A model generated the notes under the pieces. That model was not told the origin of the DNA. It was given only the letters and a program-made list of their open reading frames with translations, and made no database searches. A DNA stretch of 64,000 nt from Thalassia testudinum. Lineage: Eukaryota; Streptophyta; Magnoliopsida; Alismatales; Hydrocharitaceae. The translations under genes and the position numbers were made by a program. Shown one piece after another: positions 53,776 to 64,000 of this stretch (positions are counted from its first letter, which is position 1; the number at the start of each line of letters is the position of its first letter). The stretch covers positions 8,804,001-8,868,000 of the forward strand of contig JAZHRO010000062.1 of NCBI GenBank assembly GCA_037157565.1. Reading direction: 5' to 3'.

Positions 53776-55569
53776 TGATGGAAAAACATTTACACTACTT
53801 AAGATGTCTATTTATGCATGTTCTTAAGCATAGGATTGCATTGCATGATATAAATATTGTATAACATGCATCATCTTGCATTTAGAGTAGTTTGAATAAA
53901 ATGGAGGTTAATTGTCTCCTTTTATGTGCTTGGACAGGGCAAACCTTTTATCAGGGCCTTGGATCAAAGATCCAACCGTGCAGATGTGATCAGGGAAACG
54001 AATTGGAGTTCAACGACTCCAAGATCGCCCTAATCAGGCATCTGTAGCATCAGATAGTGACCGGGGAACCCTAGAAGGACAAGGGCCAGGATGGTGCAAA
54101 TCCGAACTTCAAATGACAAATCCGACCGCACGGATGGATTCGGATCGACGATCGTAGCCTAATGACGCAAAAATCGAGTCAATCCGGCACCCGTGGCACC
54201 ATCTACAACATCCAGAAGATGGACGGCCAAGTTGGTGCCACGTGGTGCCATCTCGACTGCCCAATCTCCCGCATGCAACTGCTGAAGCCTCCGCATCTGC
54301 CCCTCTTCGCCGTTGGATCTCGATCCAATGGCTGTGAACGCATGCGCCTCAAATCGTCAGCACGACCATCCGCGCTCCTTAGCGCAGCGGTCGCGAGGAG
54401 CTCTGCGTTCACAAGACGCGGGTTGGAGTCGCAGCAAGTAGGCAAAGGGAGCGGGCCAGTGGGCACGGGCGAGCATTGGTTCTTGATCGGGCGACCGTCC
54501 GTGCTCAATAGCGTTGATGCGTTATCGCACGCCCGCACCTCACGTGGCACTGCACGCATTGGGGCCGGCGCGCAACGAGCGGGCGAAGGCACGATCTGGG
54601 CTGTCCGATCTCGCGATCGGACGACTGTGGATGGCTGAACGTGCGGCATACGTTGAGAGCGGGCAGACGAGTGGGCGCGCGTGGGCAACGGCCACTACGC
54701 CCACGTTGGGGCTTTAGCGATGGTTTTATCCGTCATTAAAGATCCCTTATTTAATGTTTTAATGATGTAATGACCAATTTGCCCCCACTCCTTGCAACTA
54801 TAAAAGGAGACCCCCTCCACACGAAATTCTCATCCCTTCCTTCTCTTCTCTACCTCTCCAAAGCTCAAGAGAAGCTTGTCCCATGCTCGGGGTGCTTCTC
54901 ACGAGATAAAGTCCAAATTTTCGTCCCCCTTCGAAAGTGGATCCCGCGACGACGACGACGTGCTGCTCCGTTCCCGTTCTTCTACTTCATCCTCCTTCGT
55001 CCTGCTTCGTCCTCCTTCGTCCAGGCATCGTCCCGTCCAGCTCGTCCTCCAAGTGACCGTCGAGGAGGATATCTCTCTCCCTATTCTTTTTACTGCTTTC
55101 TAGTATAGATTTACTGCTTTCTAGAGTAGTTCTGCTCGTCCTCCAAGCGATCGTCGAGGAGGACATTTCTCCCTCCATTCTTTTAATGCTTTCTAGAGTA
55201 AATTTATTACTTTCTAATGTAATTATTTTCCGCTTTCTAGTTGTAATAGTGAAACAAACAATCTCCTTAATGATGAATTCCCTGTTTATTCTACATCTCG
55301 TTTTGATTTCTGTTTGTAATATTCTTTCTCTCTCTTACTCTCTCTCTTTTATTTATTGTAAATAGTTAGATAGTTTTAAATTGAATTACTTCGTGACAAA
55401 TAAAAACAAACGCGTAGTTTTTAAATCAAACGTCTGCCTCCTTGTGTTCTACCCGGAATTTTCATTTCGGTATAAATTTTATTTGTTGAACACGAGTTCT
55501 TCGCTTTCAAACACAATGACAGGTTTTCCAAAACCAAACACGTTAGCGTAGCAATTCGTACGTTCAACA
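53776..55569 (+). repeat. RE8 5' LTR (1794 bp)
   Basis: It starts TGATGGAAAAACATTTACAC (the right LTR keeps TGATGTAAACACATTTACAC) and ends cgttcaaca. TATA is at 54799-54805. A 94-bp-period tandem duplication is at about 55041-55190. The gctttctag motif occurs about five times at 55093-55245. The T-arm-like motif is at 55436-55457. Confidence 0.9.
55041..55190 (+). repeat. 94-bp-period tandem duplication in RE8 LTR
   Basis: Copies of ctcgtcctccaag...gtcgaggagga start at 55041 and 55135. The other RE8 LTR has the same pair near 61039 and 61135. RE7 has a single copy near 52163. Confidence 0.75.
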
Positions 55570-55572
55570 TTT

Positions 55573-55590
55573 TGGCGCCGTTGCTGGGGA
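55573..55590 (+). promoter_or_regulatory. RE8 primer-binding site (tRNA-Asp type)
   Basis: TGGCGCCGTTGCTGGGGA, one base from the tRNA-Asp complement. Confidence 0.9.
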
Positions 55591-56715
55591 GGCGACGCTC
55601 TTTGATTTCTCTTCGCGTTTTCTAACTTACAAATCATTTACCTCACTTCTCTCCTTTCTTATTGTGATTGCAAGTACTGTTTCAAGAATAGAAAATGTGG
55701 TAGATTGGAGTAAAGGGCTGTGAAAGGTTTTGTAAGTTATCCCCCACCTCCCACCCATTAGATTTCATTTCACCACATAATAATATAAACATCAATCAAC
55801 TTAGGTGTTCTTATAAACTTGAAGGTTAGGTTGTTTGTTGTTTAACGCCCACACCCGCCCCAACCCCCACATTAAAAAAAGAAAAATTTTAAAAAAATCT
55901 CACAGAGGTACGCAACCTCATCTGATTTTCAAACTCAACTGGTAAACTGATCTTTGGAGCCGGTACACACATCCAAACACATAATTGAGTAGAAATCAGA
56001 TTAGGTAATCACTTATGTGCCTAATTAAGTGGTGCAACAGGCCAATTGTTTGAGTTGATTGGGCCGCACCACTTCAAATAAAATCAACTCATCAAGTAGC
56101 TGCCACTTACGTTCAACTCTTAGGGATTTACCAGGCACTCCACATTCTTTTTAAGCTTTAAAGGAAAACATCTTCACCTGTGCTTGCAAAACCTGGTGTG
56201 CCAACAAAACTTGTTTGAAAACATCTAAAGTTGAATCCTAAAAGCTACTAAGCAAGATTTGAACTCTAAAATTCACCACATCAAAAGTAATCTTGCTTGA
56301 AAACTACTAGTTGTGCACGCACACACAAATCAATCAATCATTAAGGGCACAACCCATTTAAAGGGCCCATCACATTCTAAAGTACATTCAAACCTAGCCC
56401 TAAATAAAACAGAGTAGACGTTGGCCTTAAGGATTGGACTCGCTCTTCAGAACCCAAAATGAGATTATTTTCGATTAGTCTGTTTCTACTGTTCAATCTG
56501 ATGTCTAGCTAGGGGAGCAGAATTGAACTATCATGGTTGGGGGACACACTAGGAACCAGAGGCGAAAGCCGAAGGAAGAACCTTCTCCCCAGTCTCTCCT
56601 TCTAACTGGTTGGATTGAACAGAGATAAGTAGATCAAATCGTTTCTTTATCTCAAGATGGGTTTTGGGAGTCTGTAGGTCTGTAGGCTAACCCAATTAAG
56701 GACAGGTTTGATTGT
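55591..56715 (+). other. RE8 untranslated leader
   Basis: It is non-coding. Donor-like GTAAGT is at 55732-55737 (141 bases after the primer-binding site). The acceptor-like run tttgtattgcag ends at about 56727. The block 56400-56710 is shared with RE7. Confidence 0.75.
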
Positions 56716-58176
56716 TTGTATTGCAGGGCACCTTTCTTCCTCCCTTGTCTCATGAATCCTTCCACATATTACACGCATTCCCGTTCTTTCCCTCCCATTG
56801 TGAATTATCCTCAACATGACGATTATCCCAACTCGTACTGTAATCAACCATTAGTTAGTTGGGATAACTCAGATTGGGAATACAATTCCGGACCTCCGTG
56901 TTTAGGATTTAACCCTGAACACTTTGATTGCGATTTCTATCCTTCTCAGAGCCACATTGATTATAGATCGTCACCCTATTATGCACAACCTAATACGATC
57001 TATAATCAAGAAGGATACACTGATTCTTACCCATCCTTTGATTACACTACCTTTAGGTCATCACCACCTTTTGAACAATCTGAAATGACCTATTATCAGG
57101 AAGGGTATAACTAATCTCAATTCGTTAATTCCCCTGCATTAACCCCAAACCTGCCGAACCTTGAACCAACTCATTTGGTTCAGGTTAACCAGGTTCAAGA
57201 TAAGGTTCTGGCTAACTTGAGGAATATCATTCAGTCTTTAGAAGTTTAGCCAATACCTTGCATTGAGAGATTGGAGCCCCTGATTGATATGATTGATGAT
57301 TTTAATAAGTCATTGTTGGATTGGCTCCAGGATGCTAACTATAAGAACCCGGGTCAGTTTCTACTTGGGAAATTAGTGAAATTGAGGATGAGATTTGTGG
57401 TCACTTTGATTCAATCATGGGATGATTCCCAGGATGAACTCCCTTCAGGAAAACCAATGATCGAACCCGCTTAGGCACCTGTTGGGGGGGACAAGTGTTA
57501 CGAGGCTGACCAGATTGAATTAAAGAAACCAATTAAGAAAGATCTGATTTCTTCACCTGAGATCCCTGAGCCGAGGTACAAGGAAACATATGTCTCGGAA
57601 CAAAAAGTGACAGATGATTTTGGGACATACATTGATACGGATCCTGATTTCTTTGATGGTGAAGATTCAAGTTGTAAAGTTTCACACGAGTTTACAGAAC
57701 ACGATTTTTGTGAGACGATTGGGCCTGAGGAATCTGAAAAATCATTTGATAGCCCAAGAACTGAGGAAACTGATCTTATTAGGGCACACATTACGGATCC
57801 AGAATCACATTTTCTGGAGGATTTAATTCAATGCCCTGATTATCAGTTACACCCCGTTGAGCTTATTGATGATTCTATTTCTGAGATAATTAGACCCAAG
57901 TCAATTTTGATTCTACCACATCATATATTCTTGGAGATTTCAGATGGGGTGATTAATATACAAGAGGTCTTGGAATTTGACATTCTGATTGAGGATAGGA
58001 GTTGGGAAGTTCTAATTTGGGAAGCTAACTCCGAAGGAAGTAGAAGATTGTGTCGAAGGGTGCCCATTAAGCTGAAACCATCAAACCAGGACCCTTACGA
58101 CATTTGTTTTGAGGATGTCAAACCCAAGCACACATTAAACGGTTATCCTTTTGAGCTTCAATTCTCTCTAACTTGA
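56716..58176 (+). pseudogene. RE8 acidic Tyr/Ser/Asp-rich frame of unknown function, three stops
   Basis: I do not recognise this protein. One frame runs 486 codons with stops at 57112-57114, 57247-57249 and 57472-57474 and no frameshift. The likely start is MNPSTYYTHSRSF at 56752 (an upstream ATG is at 56716). The N-terminal third is rich in Tyr, Ser, Pro and Asn with two YxxEGY-type repeats (near 57020 and 57090). A central part is hydrophobic and helical-looking (LIDMIDDFNKSLLDWLQDA). The C-terminal half is strongly acidic (DTDPDFFDGEDSS, GPEESEKSFDSPRTEE) and ends LNGYPFELQFSLT. It stands where gag-pol would be. The frame at 16322-18299 in RE2 has a similar acidic character and position. 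Confidence 0.65.
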
Positions 58177-58418
58177 CTTTTTGGTCTTGGGTTGCATCCT
58201 CATAAATCGCAGGCCCGACACTGCTTGCATACTGATTTTAGGTTTTGGGTAATTTTTATCTAGAACCTAAGATATTCTCGATTATGGGGTATGGGTCTAC
58301 ACCACAATCTGGTGCACATCTGTGGACCTCTGTTGATAGGTCAGAGGATTCTTCTATTTATTCTGATTCTAACCTACACCTGTGAATTCTTCATTTCTCT
58401 ACTTTGTATAGTGTTCCT

Positions 58419-58577
58419 AGTTGAAGGCACTAAATTCAGCACTTATACAATTCTTTTTAGTTTTCATATCGGAGCAGACCTGACGTTCACGCAATTCAGG
58501 TGCTTTCTACGCTATTCCACCCTATTTTATGTCTTTTTAATACAATGAGGACATTGCATTAGATAGGCATGGGGGGG
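58419..58577 (+). promoter_or_regulatory. RE8 post-stop module and internal G-tract module
   Basis: GGCACTAAATTCAGCACTT (58426-58444) precedes CAATGAGGACATTG (58543-58556) and ggcatggggggg (58567-58577). The same order occurs in RE1, RE3 and RE5. Confidence 0.75.
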
Positions 58578-59747
58578 TGGATATTCATCTCTGAATTCAT
58601 TCGTCAGCTCCGTAGATTTATTTTATTTTCTTTTATTAAAAAAAAAATTTTGGAATTAGGAAAGAGAACTTGGGTTTAAGAAAATTTTCAATCTTAGGAA
58701 ATACTACATTATGATTTGAACACAAAGACCCTTCAGGTGGACTTAATCTGCCCGTGTATCCACTAATATGTGGATTTGTCTTTCGAGTCCTCGCCATCTT
58801 AATTCTATTGTAATTTGAGTAAATAAGTTTGAGTGATAAGTACATGACTTATCAACCCGCCCTCTGATTTGCGGGAACTTTGAGTTTTTAGCATCAACAC
58901 GCTTTCTTTGCACTGACTCGTTGTTCGGTGATTTTAACAGAAATTGGGTAGCTAATGAACCTTCTAGGGTGATATGGCTGGCAAGTTATCGTGGGTAATA
59001 TCCCATAGGTAGGTTGTCCAGAGCCTAGTCACTGGACCTTTCTCTTTTTCCTGCCCTTAGGTAAATCTTAGACCAGGGAAGCCACCTACTTAAAAAAAAA
59101 AAAATCAAAAAGAAAAGGAGAAAAGAAAAAATAAGAAACCATACTTCTCGCACGAGTATAGCTGGCAAGTTGTCGGTGGTAACAGCTCATCAACCGGTTC
59201 TCTAGAACCCAACTCAATAAATGCACTAAAAATTCCCATAACACTTAGGAAGAAGCGGAGAAGTAGAATAATTCTGGGAGATATACACTGGATTCACCCT
59301 TGTGTTGACCCCATAAAAAAATAAAAGTACAGAGAAATCTACCTGTTGTAAAGATACACCTTTAGGCAGAAATTTTTTTTGAGGTCACCTAGAGGCGTAG
59401 AAATCCGAAGTTCGTTTTAATTGTTGATCAACGAGTCTATCACATTCACAATAAGATGGTTAAAACTTAGCGTTCTCATGAAATCTTGGGTGAGTTGAAT
59501 GGCCGTAGAAAGCTACTCTTAAAACCTTAAAATTTGAAAATCCAAAAAAATTAGAAAAGAGGAAAAAGAGAAAAAGAAAATTTTCTTTGAATAAGGCGAG
59601 GGCTTGAGGCGGTCTGCATTTTTGTAGATACTCGGGCATTGTTGTGTCTTTGAAAGTTCAGATCCTAAGTAGACAATTTCTTAATGATTGAAAATAACTC
59701 ATGCCCAAATAATCCAACCTAATTCTTTTATAAATAGCATATAGTTT
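58578..59747 (+). other. RE8 3' untranslated region
   Basis: It is non-coding and collinear with the RE1 3' UTR: hairpin TGATAAGT/ACTTATCA (58834-58854), 56-bp repeats (58973-59028, 59157-59212) around an A-rich tract, and shared text ending in a gtctgcatttt block near 59610. Confidence 0.8.
58973..59212 (+). repeat. Two-copy 56-bp 3' UTR repeat in RE8
   Basis: The copies are 58973-59028 and 59157-59212. Each has gctggcaagtt, gtaa and a gttct/gtcc...gaacc or gagcc end. The second copy has diverged in the gggtaacagccca part. Confidence 0.8.
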
Positions 59748-59782
59748 TTGCTAGGGACTAGCAAAAGATAGGCATGGGGGTA
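59748..59782 (+). promoter_or_regulatory. RE8 stem-loop and polypurine tract
   Basis: TTGCTAGGGACTAGCAA (59748-59764) is followed by ggcatgggggta (59771-59782), abutting the 3' LTR. Confidence 0.85.
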
Positions 59783-61572
59783 TGATGTAAACACATTTAC
59801 ACTACTTAAGATGTCTATTTATGCATGTTCTTAAGCATAGGATTGCATTGCATAATATAAATATTACATAACGTGCATCATCTTGCATTTAGTGTAGTTT
59901 GAATAAAATGGAGGTTAATTGTCTCCTTTTATGTGCTTGGACAGGGCAAACTTTTTATCAGGGCCTCTGATCGAAGATCCAAGAGTACAGATGTGATCAG
60001 GGCGACGATTGGAGTTCAATGACTCCAAGATCACCCTAATCAGGAATCTGTAGCATCAGATAGTGACTGGGGAACCCTAGAAGATCAAGGGCCAGGATGG
60101 TGTAAATCCACACTTCAAATGACAAATCCGACCTCACGGATGGATTCGGATCGATGATCGCAGCCTAACGATGCAAAAATCGAGCCAATCCGACACTCGT
60201 GGCACCATCTACAACATCCAAAAGATGGACGGCCAAGATGGTGCCACGTGGTGCCATCTCGGTCGCCCAATCGCCTGCATGCAACTGCTGAAGCCTCTGC
60301 ATCCGCCCCTCTCCGCCGTTGGATCTCGATCCAACGACTGTGAATGCATTCTTCGTAGCGCAGCGGTCGCGAGGCGCTTCGCGTTCACAAGACGCGGGTT
60401 CGAGCCGCAGCGAGCAAGCGAAGGGTGCGGGCGAGAAGGCGCGGGCGAGCGTCGGATCTTGATCGGGCGGCCGTTCGCGCTCAATAACATTGACGCGCTA
60501 TCGCACGCCCACGCCTCACGAGGCATCGCACGCGTTGGGGCGGGCGCGCAGCGAGCGGGCGAAGGCGCGATCTAGGCCGTCCGATCTCGCCTTGGTCATG
60601 TGCGATTCTTGGTCATGTTCTGTAGATCACCGGCTGAATGTGTGGCATGCGTTGAGAGAGGGCAGACGAGCGGGTGCGCGTGGGCAGCGGCCACTACGCC
60701 CACGTTGGGGCTTTAGCGACGATTTTATCCGTCACTAAAGACCCTTATTTAATGTTTTAAAGATGTAATGACCAATTTGCCCCCACTCCTTGCAACTATC
60801 AAAGGAGACCCCCTCCACATGAAATTCTCATCCCTTCCTTCTCTTCTCTACCTCTCCAAAGCTCAAGAGAAGCTTGTCCCACACCCGGGATGCTTCTCAT
60901 GAGATAAAGTCCAAATTTTCGTCCCCCTTCGGAAGTGGATCCCGCGACGACGATGACGTGCTGCTCCATTCTCATTCTTCTGTTTCATCCTCCTTCATCC
61001 TGCTTCGTCCTCCTTTATCCAGGTGTCGTCCCGTCCGGCTCGTCCTCCAAGCGATCGTCGTGGAGAATATCTCTCTCCCTATTCTTTTTACTACTTTCTA
61101 GTATAGATTTACTGCTTTCTAGAGTAGTTCTACTCATCCTCCAAGCGATCGTCGAGGAGGACATTTCTCCCTCCATTCTTTTAATGCTTTCTAGGGTAAA
61201 TTTATTACTTTCTAATGTAATTGTTTTCTACTTTCTAGTTGTAATAGTGAAACAAACAATCTCCTTAATGATGAATTCCCTGTTTATTCTAGATCTCGTT
61301 TTGATTTCTGTTTGTAATATTCTTTCTCTCTCTTACTCTCTCTCTCTCTTCTATTTATTGTAAATAGTTAGATAGTTTTAAATTGAATTACTTCATGACA
61401 AATAAAAACAAACGCGTAGTTTTTAAATGAAACATCCGCCTCCCTGTGTTCGACCCGGAATTTTCATTTCGGTATAAATTTAATTTATTGAACACGAGTT
61501 CTTTACTTTCAAACTACAATGACAGGTTTTCTAAAACCAAACACGTTAGCGTAGCAATTCGTACGTTCAACA
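59783..61572 (+). repeat. RE8 3' LTR (1790 bp)
   Basis: It starts TGATGTAAACACATTTACAC and ends cgttcaaca, followed by gtcct. It is the partner of 53776-55569 with scattered substitutions and indels. The TATA site reads TATCAAA. Confidence 0.9.
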
Positions 61573-61609
61573 GTCCTTATCCCTAGTCCTTCCGACCTTT
61601 TCCTAGTTT

Positions 61610-64000
61610 ATGCTGAGAGAAAGGTCATTGAATCCCCGATTGGAAGTACCACTAGAGTATTCTAGGAGGCATAGATTGGATTTTTGCCATGGCCGATCAA
61701 CAGCCTCCTCTGCTCTGGGATCCATAGGAGGAATTTCGAAGGCAGCTGGAACAAATGCAGAGAATGCAGGAATGGTTCCAGAGAATGAGGGTGCTCAGCC
61801 CTTGGAGGATTTTTATGATCTTTCAAATTACCGGGAACGTTCCGGCATCCAGATTCCGGCTAGAGAAGTAGAAATCAAGCCCCAGGTGTTAAGCCTGATC
61901 AAACATTACCATGGGCTTGGCTTTGAAGACCCGTTTCAGCACTTGGAGGACTTGACTACTTTGGTCCAGACCAGCAAGGCATGAAACGTGAATGAGGAGC
62001 AAATGATCATGAGGCTCTTCCCCTACTCTCTTAGGGATAAAGTCGCTCATTGGTACAAGACTATAGGAAGACCAATTGCAACTTGGAATGAGTTGAAATC
62101 AGCCTTTTTGAAGAAATTCTTCCCTGTCGGACGTACCAATGCTTTGAGATGGGCAATCACTACCTTTACCCAGCGACCGGGGGAGCAGTTTCGTGTGGCC
62201 TGGGAGCGATTCTAGGACCTATTGCGGAGGTGTCCACACCACAAGGTGTCGAAATGGCAACTCGTGCAGATCTTCTACCACGGGTTGACTGAGCAACTCA
62301 GAAATCATGTGGATGCTTCTTGCAGAGGCAATTTCCTTCACAAAGATGCAGATAGCGTGAACGATTTGTTTGAGGAAATGAGTGAGAATTCAATCAATCA
62401 TGCCTCCATGGATACTTTTAATCGATCCCAGCAGCCTAGATCGAATGTTAATGAAGTTCATGACTCTCATTCATTCGATATGGAATTGATTTGTAATAAA
62501 CTTGATAAGGTGGACTTGGTTGCTAAGAGAATGGAAGAGTGGATGGCTGGAAATTCAATGAACAACTCTCGATCAACACAATCCCAGAATTCGGGATTCC
62601 ATTCATTGCAAGCTCCTTCTGGACGGGAGTTCATGAATCAACTTGATGTGGCTCAACCTACGAGCCAGCATTATTCGAAACCCCATGGGTTCCAAATTGG
62701 GGCCTTTGATCCTAGTTTTTCTGATCCTTCCCTTTTTTTCTCTCCATCCTCACCCTATGAGGATGTTTGTGTTGTACAAGAGAATGTTAGATCCAACCCC
62801 TATTCTAATGCTTATAATCCGGGTTGAAGAAACCACCCTAACTTCTCCTGGAAAAACCCAAGGCAGCAGACCCAATTCCAACCCAGCAACTATGCTCCGC
62901 AATGACCAATGGGTCAAGGTCATATTTATACTCAGTTGCCCCCGAATCAGGTCAATCAGCTAGCTTGGAATGCCCGTCAACCTGTAGGGTAGGCTGATTT
63001 GAATCGACAAATGGTAGAGATGCAAGGATCCATGCTCCAGCTCATGCAGTAAATGAAAACCTCGCTAGACAACTTGCAAACTGAGCTCATAGCTAACTCT
63101 TGTCAACCCGGATCTCTACCATCCCAACACATACCCAACCCGAGAAATATCCTGAATCCGGGCAACCAAGCCCATGGGTACGAAAATCAAAGGGACCTAC
63201 ACACACATGCTTAGGTGGTTGAGCAGGGTTCTTCTTCTGCAAATCAGCAATTCTTAGCTAATCAAGCCCCTCCAATCTTTCCTAACCCTCCTCAAGACCC
63301 AAACTCGTATGCATCCGCAAATTCTGTTACCTTGAGGAGTGGTAAACAAACTCAGGATCCACAACCACACTGTTCTGATTTACCAAATCCTGAAGAACCT
63401 GAGGAGAGAAAGGAGAATTCTGGATAAGAAATCAAGGCTCAGGAACTTGATTCCAAAGATCTGACTCATGTTCCTTTTCCTGAAGCCTTGATCAGATCAA
63501 GGAAGAAGAAGTCTGTTGATAGTAATGAGGAGCTTCTGAATATTTTCAAGAATGTTGAGATCAATATCCCGCTCCTCGATGCTATCAAGCATATACCGGC
63601 TTATGCGAGACTTTTAAAGGATTTATGTACACAAAAGCGTAAGTCGAGAGAATCTGTTCCGAGGAGGGTGGTACTCTTCGAGCAGGCTAGTTCTATTATC
63701 CTGCACCACCTCCCTCAGAAAAAGAGAGATCTAGGTGCTCCATTGATTTCTTGTGTCATCGTAGATTACACTTTTGATAGAGCACTTCTGGATCTGGGTG
63801 CATCATCAACCTAATTCCAACTTCTCTTCACAAGAAGTTTGGATTAGGTGAACTTCAGCCAACTTCAGTAACGCTGTAGTTAGCGGACCGTTTGGTCACA
63901 AATCCATGAGGTGTTATTGAAGATGTTATTGTTAAGGTTAAGGATTTCTATTTTCCTGTAGATTTCCTTGTCCTTGATATGGATGTACCCGAAAATCTGA
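61610..64000 (+). pseudogene. RE7 gag and start of protease, decayed, cut by the window end
   Basis: The start MLRERSLNPRLEV follows a pyrimidine-rich run ending cctag, three bases before ATG. Capsid-type gag is clear (DPFQHLEDL near 61935, LKKFFPVGRTNALR near 62109, DLFEEMSENSINHASM near 62360), then a Gln/Pro/Asn linker, NIPLLDAIKHIPAYARLLKD near 63565 and protease [10 protein letters not shown] at about 63775. Stops occur near 61982, 62213, 62825, 62903 and 63211, and there is a frameshift at about 63808 in protease. Very close to RE1 gag. Pol should continue right of the window. Confidence 0.9.

Larger units (their letters stand above)
53776..61572 (+). mobile_element. RE8: non-autonomous LTR retrotransposon with an acidic frame
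   Basis: RE8 is 7797 bp with LTRs 53776-55569 and 59783-61572 and a perfect target duplication gtcct at 53771-53775 and 61573-61577. It has a primer-binding site, a leader, one frame of about 486 codons, an RE1/RE3-like 3' UTR and a polypurine tract. No gag capsid, protease, reverse transcriptase, RNase H or integrase is present. LTR and leader resemble RE7, so an RE7-like element is the likely enzyme source (inference). Its LTRs are more diverged from each other than those of RE3 or RE5. Confidence 0.9.
50930..64000 (+). mobile_element. RE7: Athila-type element, decayed, hosting RE8 and running out of the window
   Basis: The 5' LTR is 50930-52576, the primer-binding site 52580-52597, and the leader 52598-53775 (interrupted by RE8). 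Gag and the start of protease are at 61610-64000. It is inserted in RE6 (left flank atccc, 50925-50929). Its gag is close to that of RE1. The reading order across RE8 is clear: gtgctgtagggtcct continues as tatccctagtccttccgac. Confidence 0.85.

Overview
This window is plant nuclear repeat DNA. Every coding segment I recognise belongs to Ty3/gypsy LTR retrotransposons of the Athila type. The evidence is gag, DLGAS protease, FMDDFS reverse transcriptase, RNase H and HHCC/DDE integrase in one reading frame, plus primer-binding sites that match the 3' end of plant tRNA-Asp (TGGCGCCGTTGCCGGGGA). I found no host gene, rRNA, tRNA or CRISPR array. Athila elements are typical of pericentromeric heterochromatin. 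The species cannot be named from the sequence.

The layout is a set of retrotransposons nested four deep. RE1 (outer host) begins left of the window with the end of its 5' LTR (1-266). It continues as leader (288-1464), decayed gag (39297-41363), pol (43091-45957), the integrase end (48609-49334) and 3' UTR (to 50627). RE2 (1465-39231) sits in the RE1 leader. RE3 (minus strand, 3463-14471) sits in the 5' LTR of RE2. RE4 (20088 to about 38667) sits in the 3' LTR of RE2. RE5 (20198-33878) sits in the 5' LTR of RE4. Solo LTR S1 (41369-43085, minus) and solo LTR S2 (45963-48603) interrupt the RE1 coding region. An RE4-type LTR fragment, RE6 (50628-50929), lies in the RE1 3' UTR and carries RE7 (50930 to beyond 64000). 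The RE7 leader carries RE8 (53776-61572). Perfect 5-bp target duplications frame RE3 (ccaac), RE5 (ttagg) and RE8 (gtcct).

RE3 has an uninterrupted 1888-residue gag-pol and LTRs of equal length that differ at only about 15 of 1401 positions by eye, so it is young and may be functional. RE5 is also young but has three in-frame stops. RE1 and RE7 are decayed.

RE2 and RE8 have no pol. They carry an acidic open frame unlike gag or pol, yet they share leader and 3' UTR modules with RE5 and with RE7/RE1 respectively, so they look like non-autonomous partners. RE4 carries a gag-like frame that lacks the capsid domain.

The most interesting signals are non-coding modules kept across these families: (a) splice-like donor and acceptor signals framing the leader; (b) a post-coding module with a second polypurine-like tract; (c) a stem-loop just before the true polypurine tract; (d) hairpins at LTR starts; (e) a tRNA T-arm-like motif near LTR ends; (f) duplicated or triplicated 38-56 bp units in the 3' UTRs.
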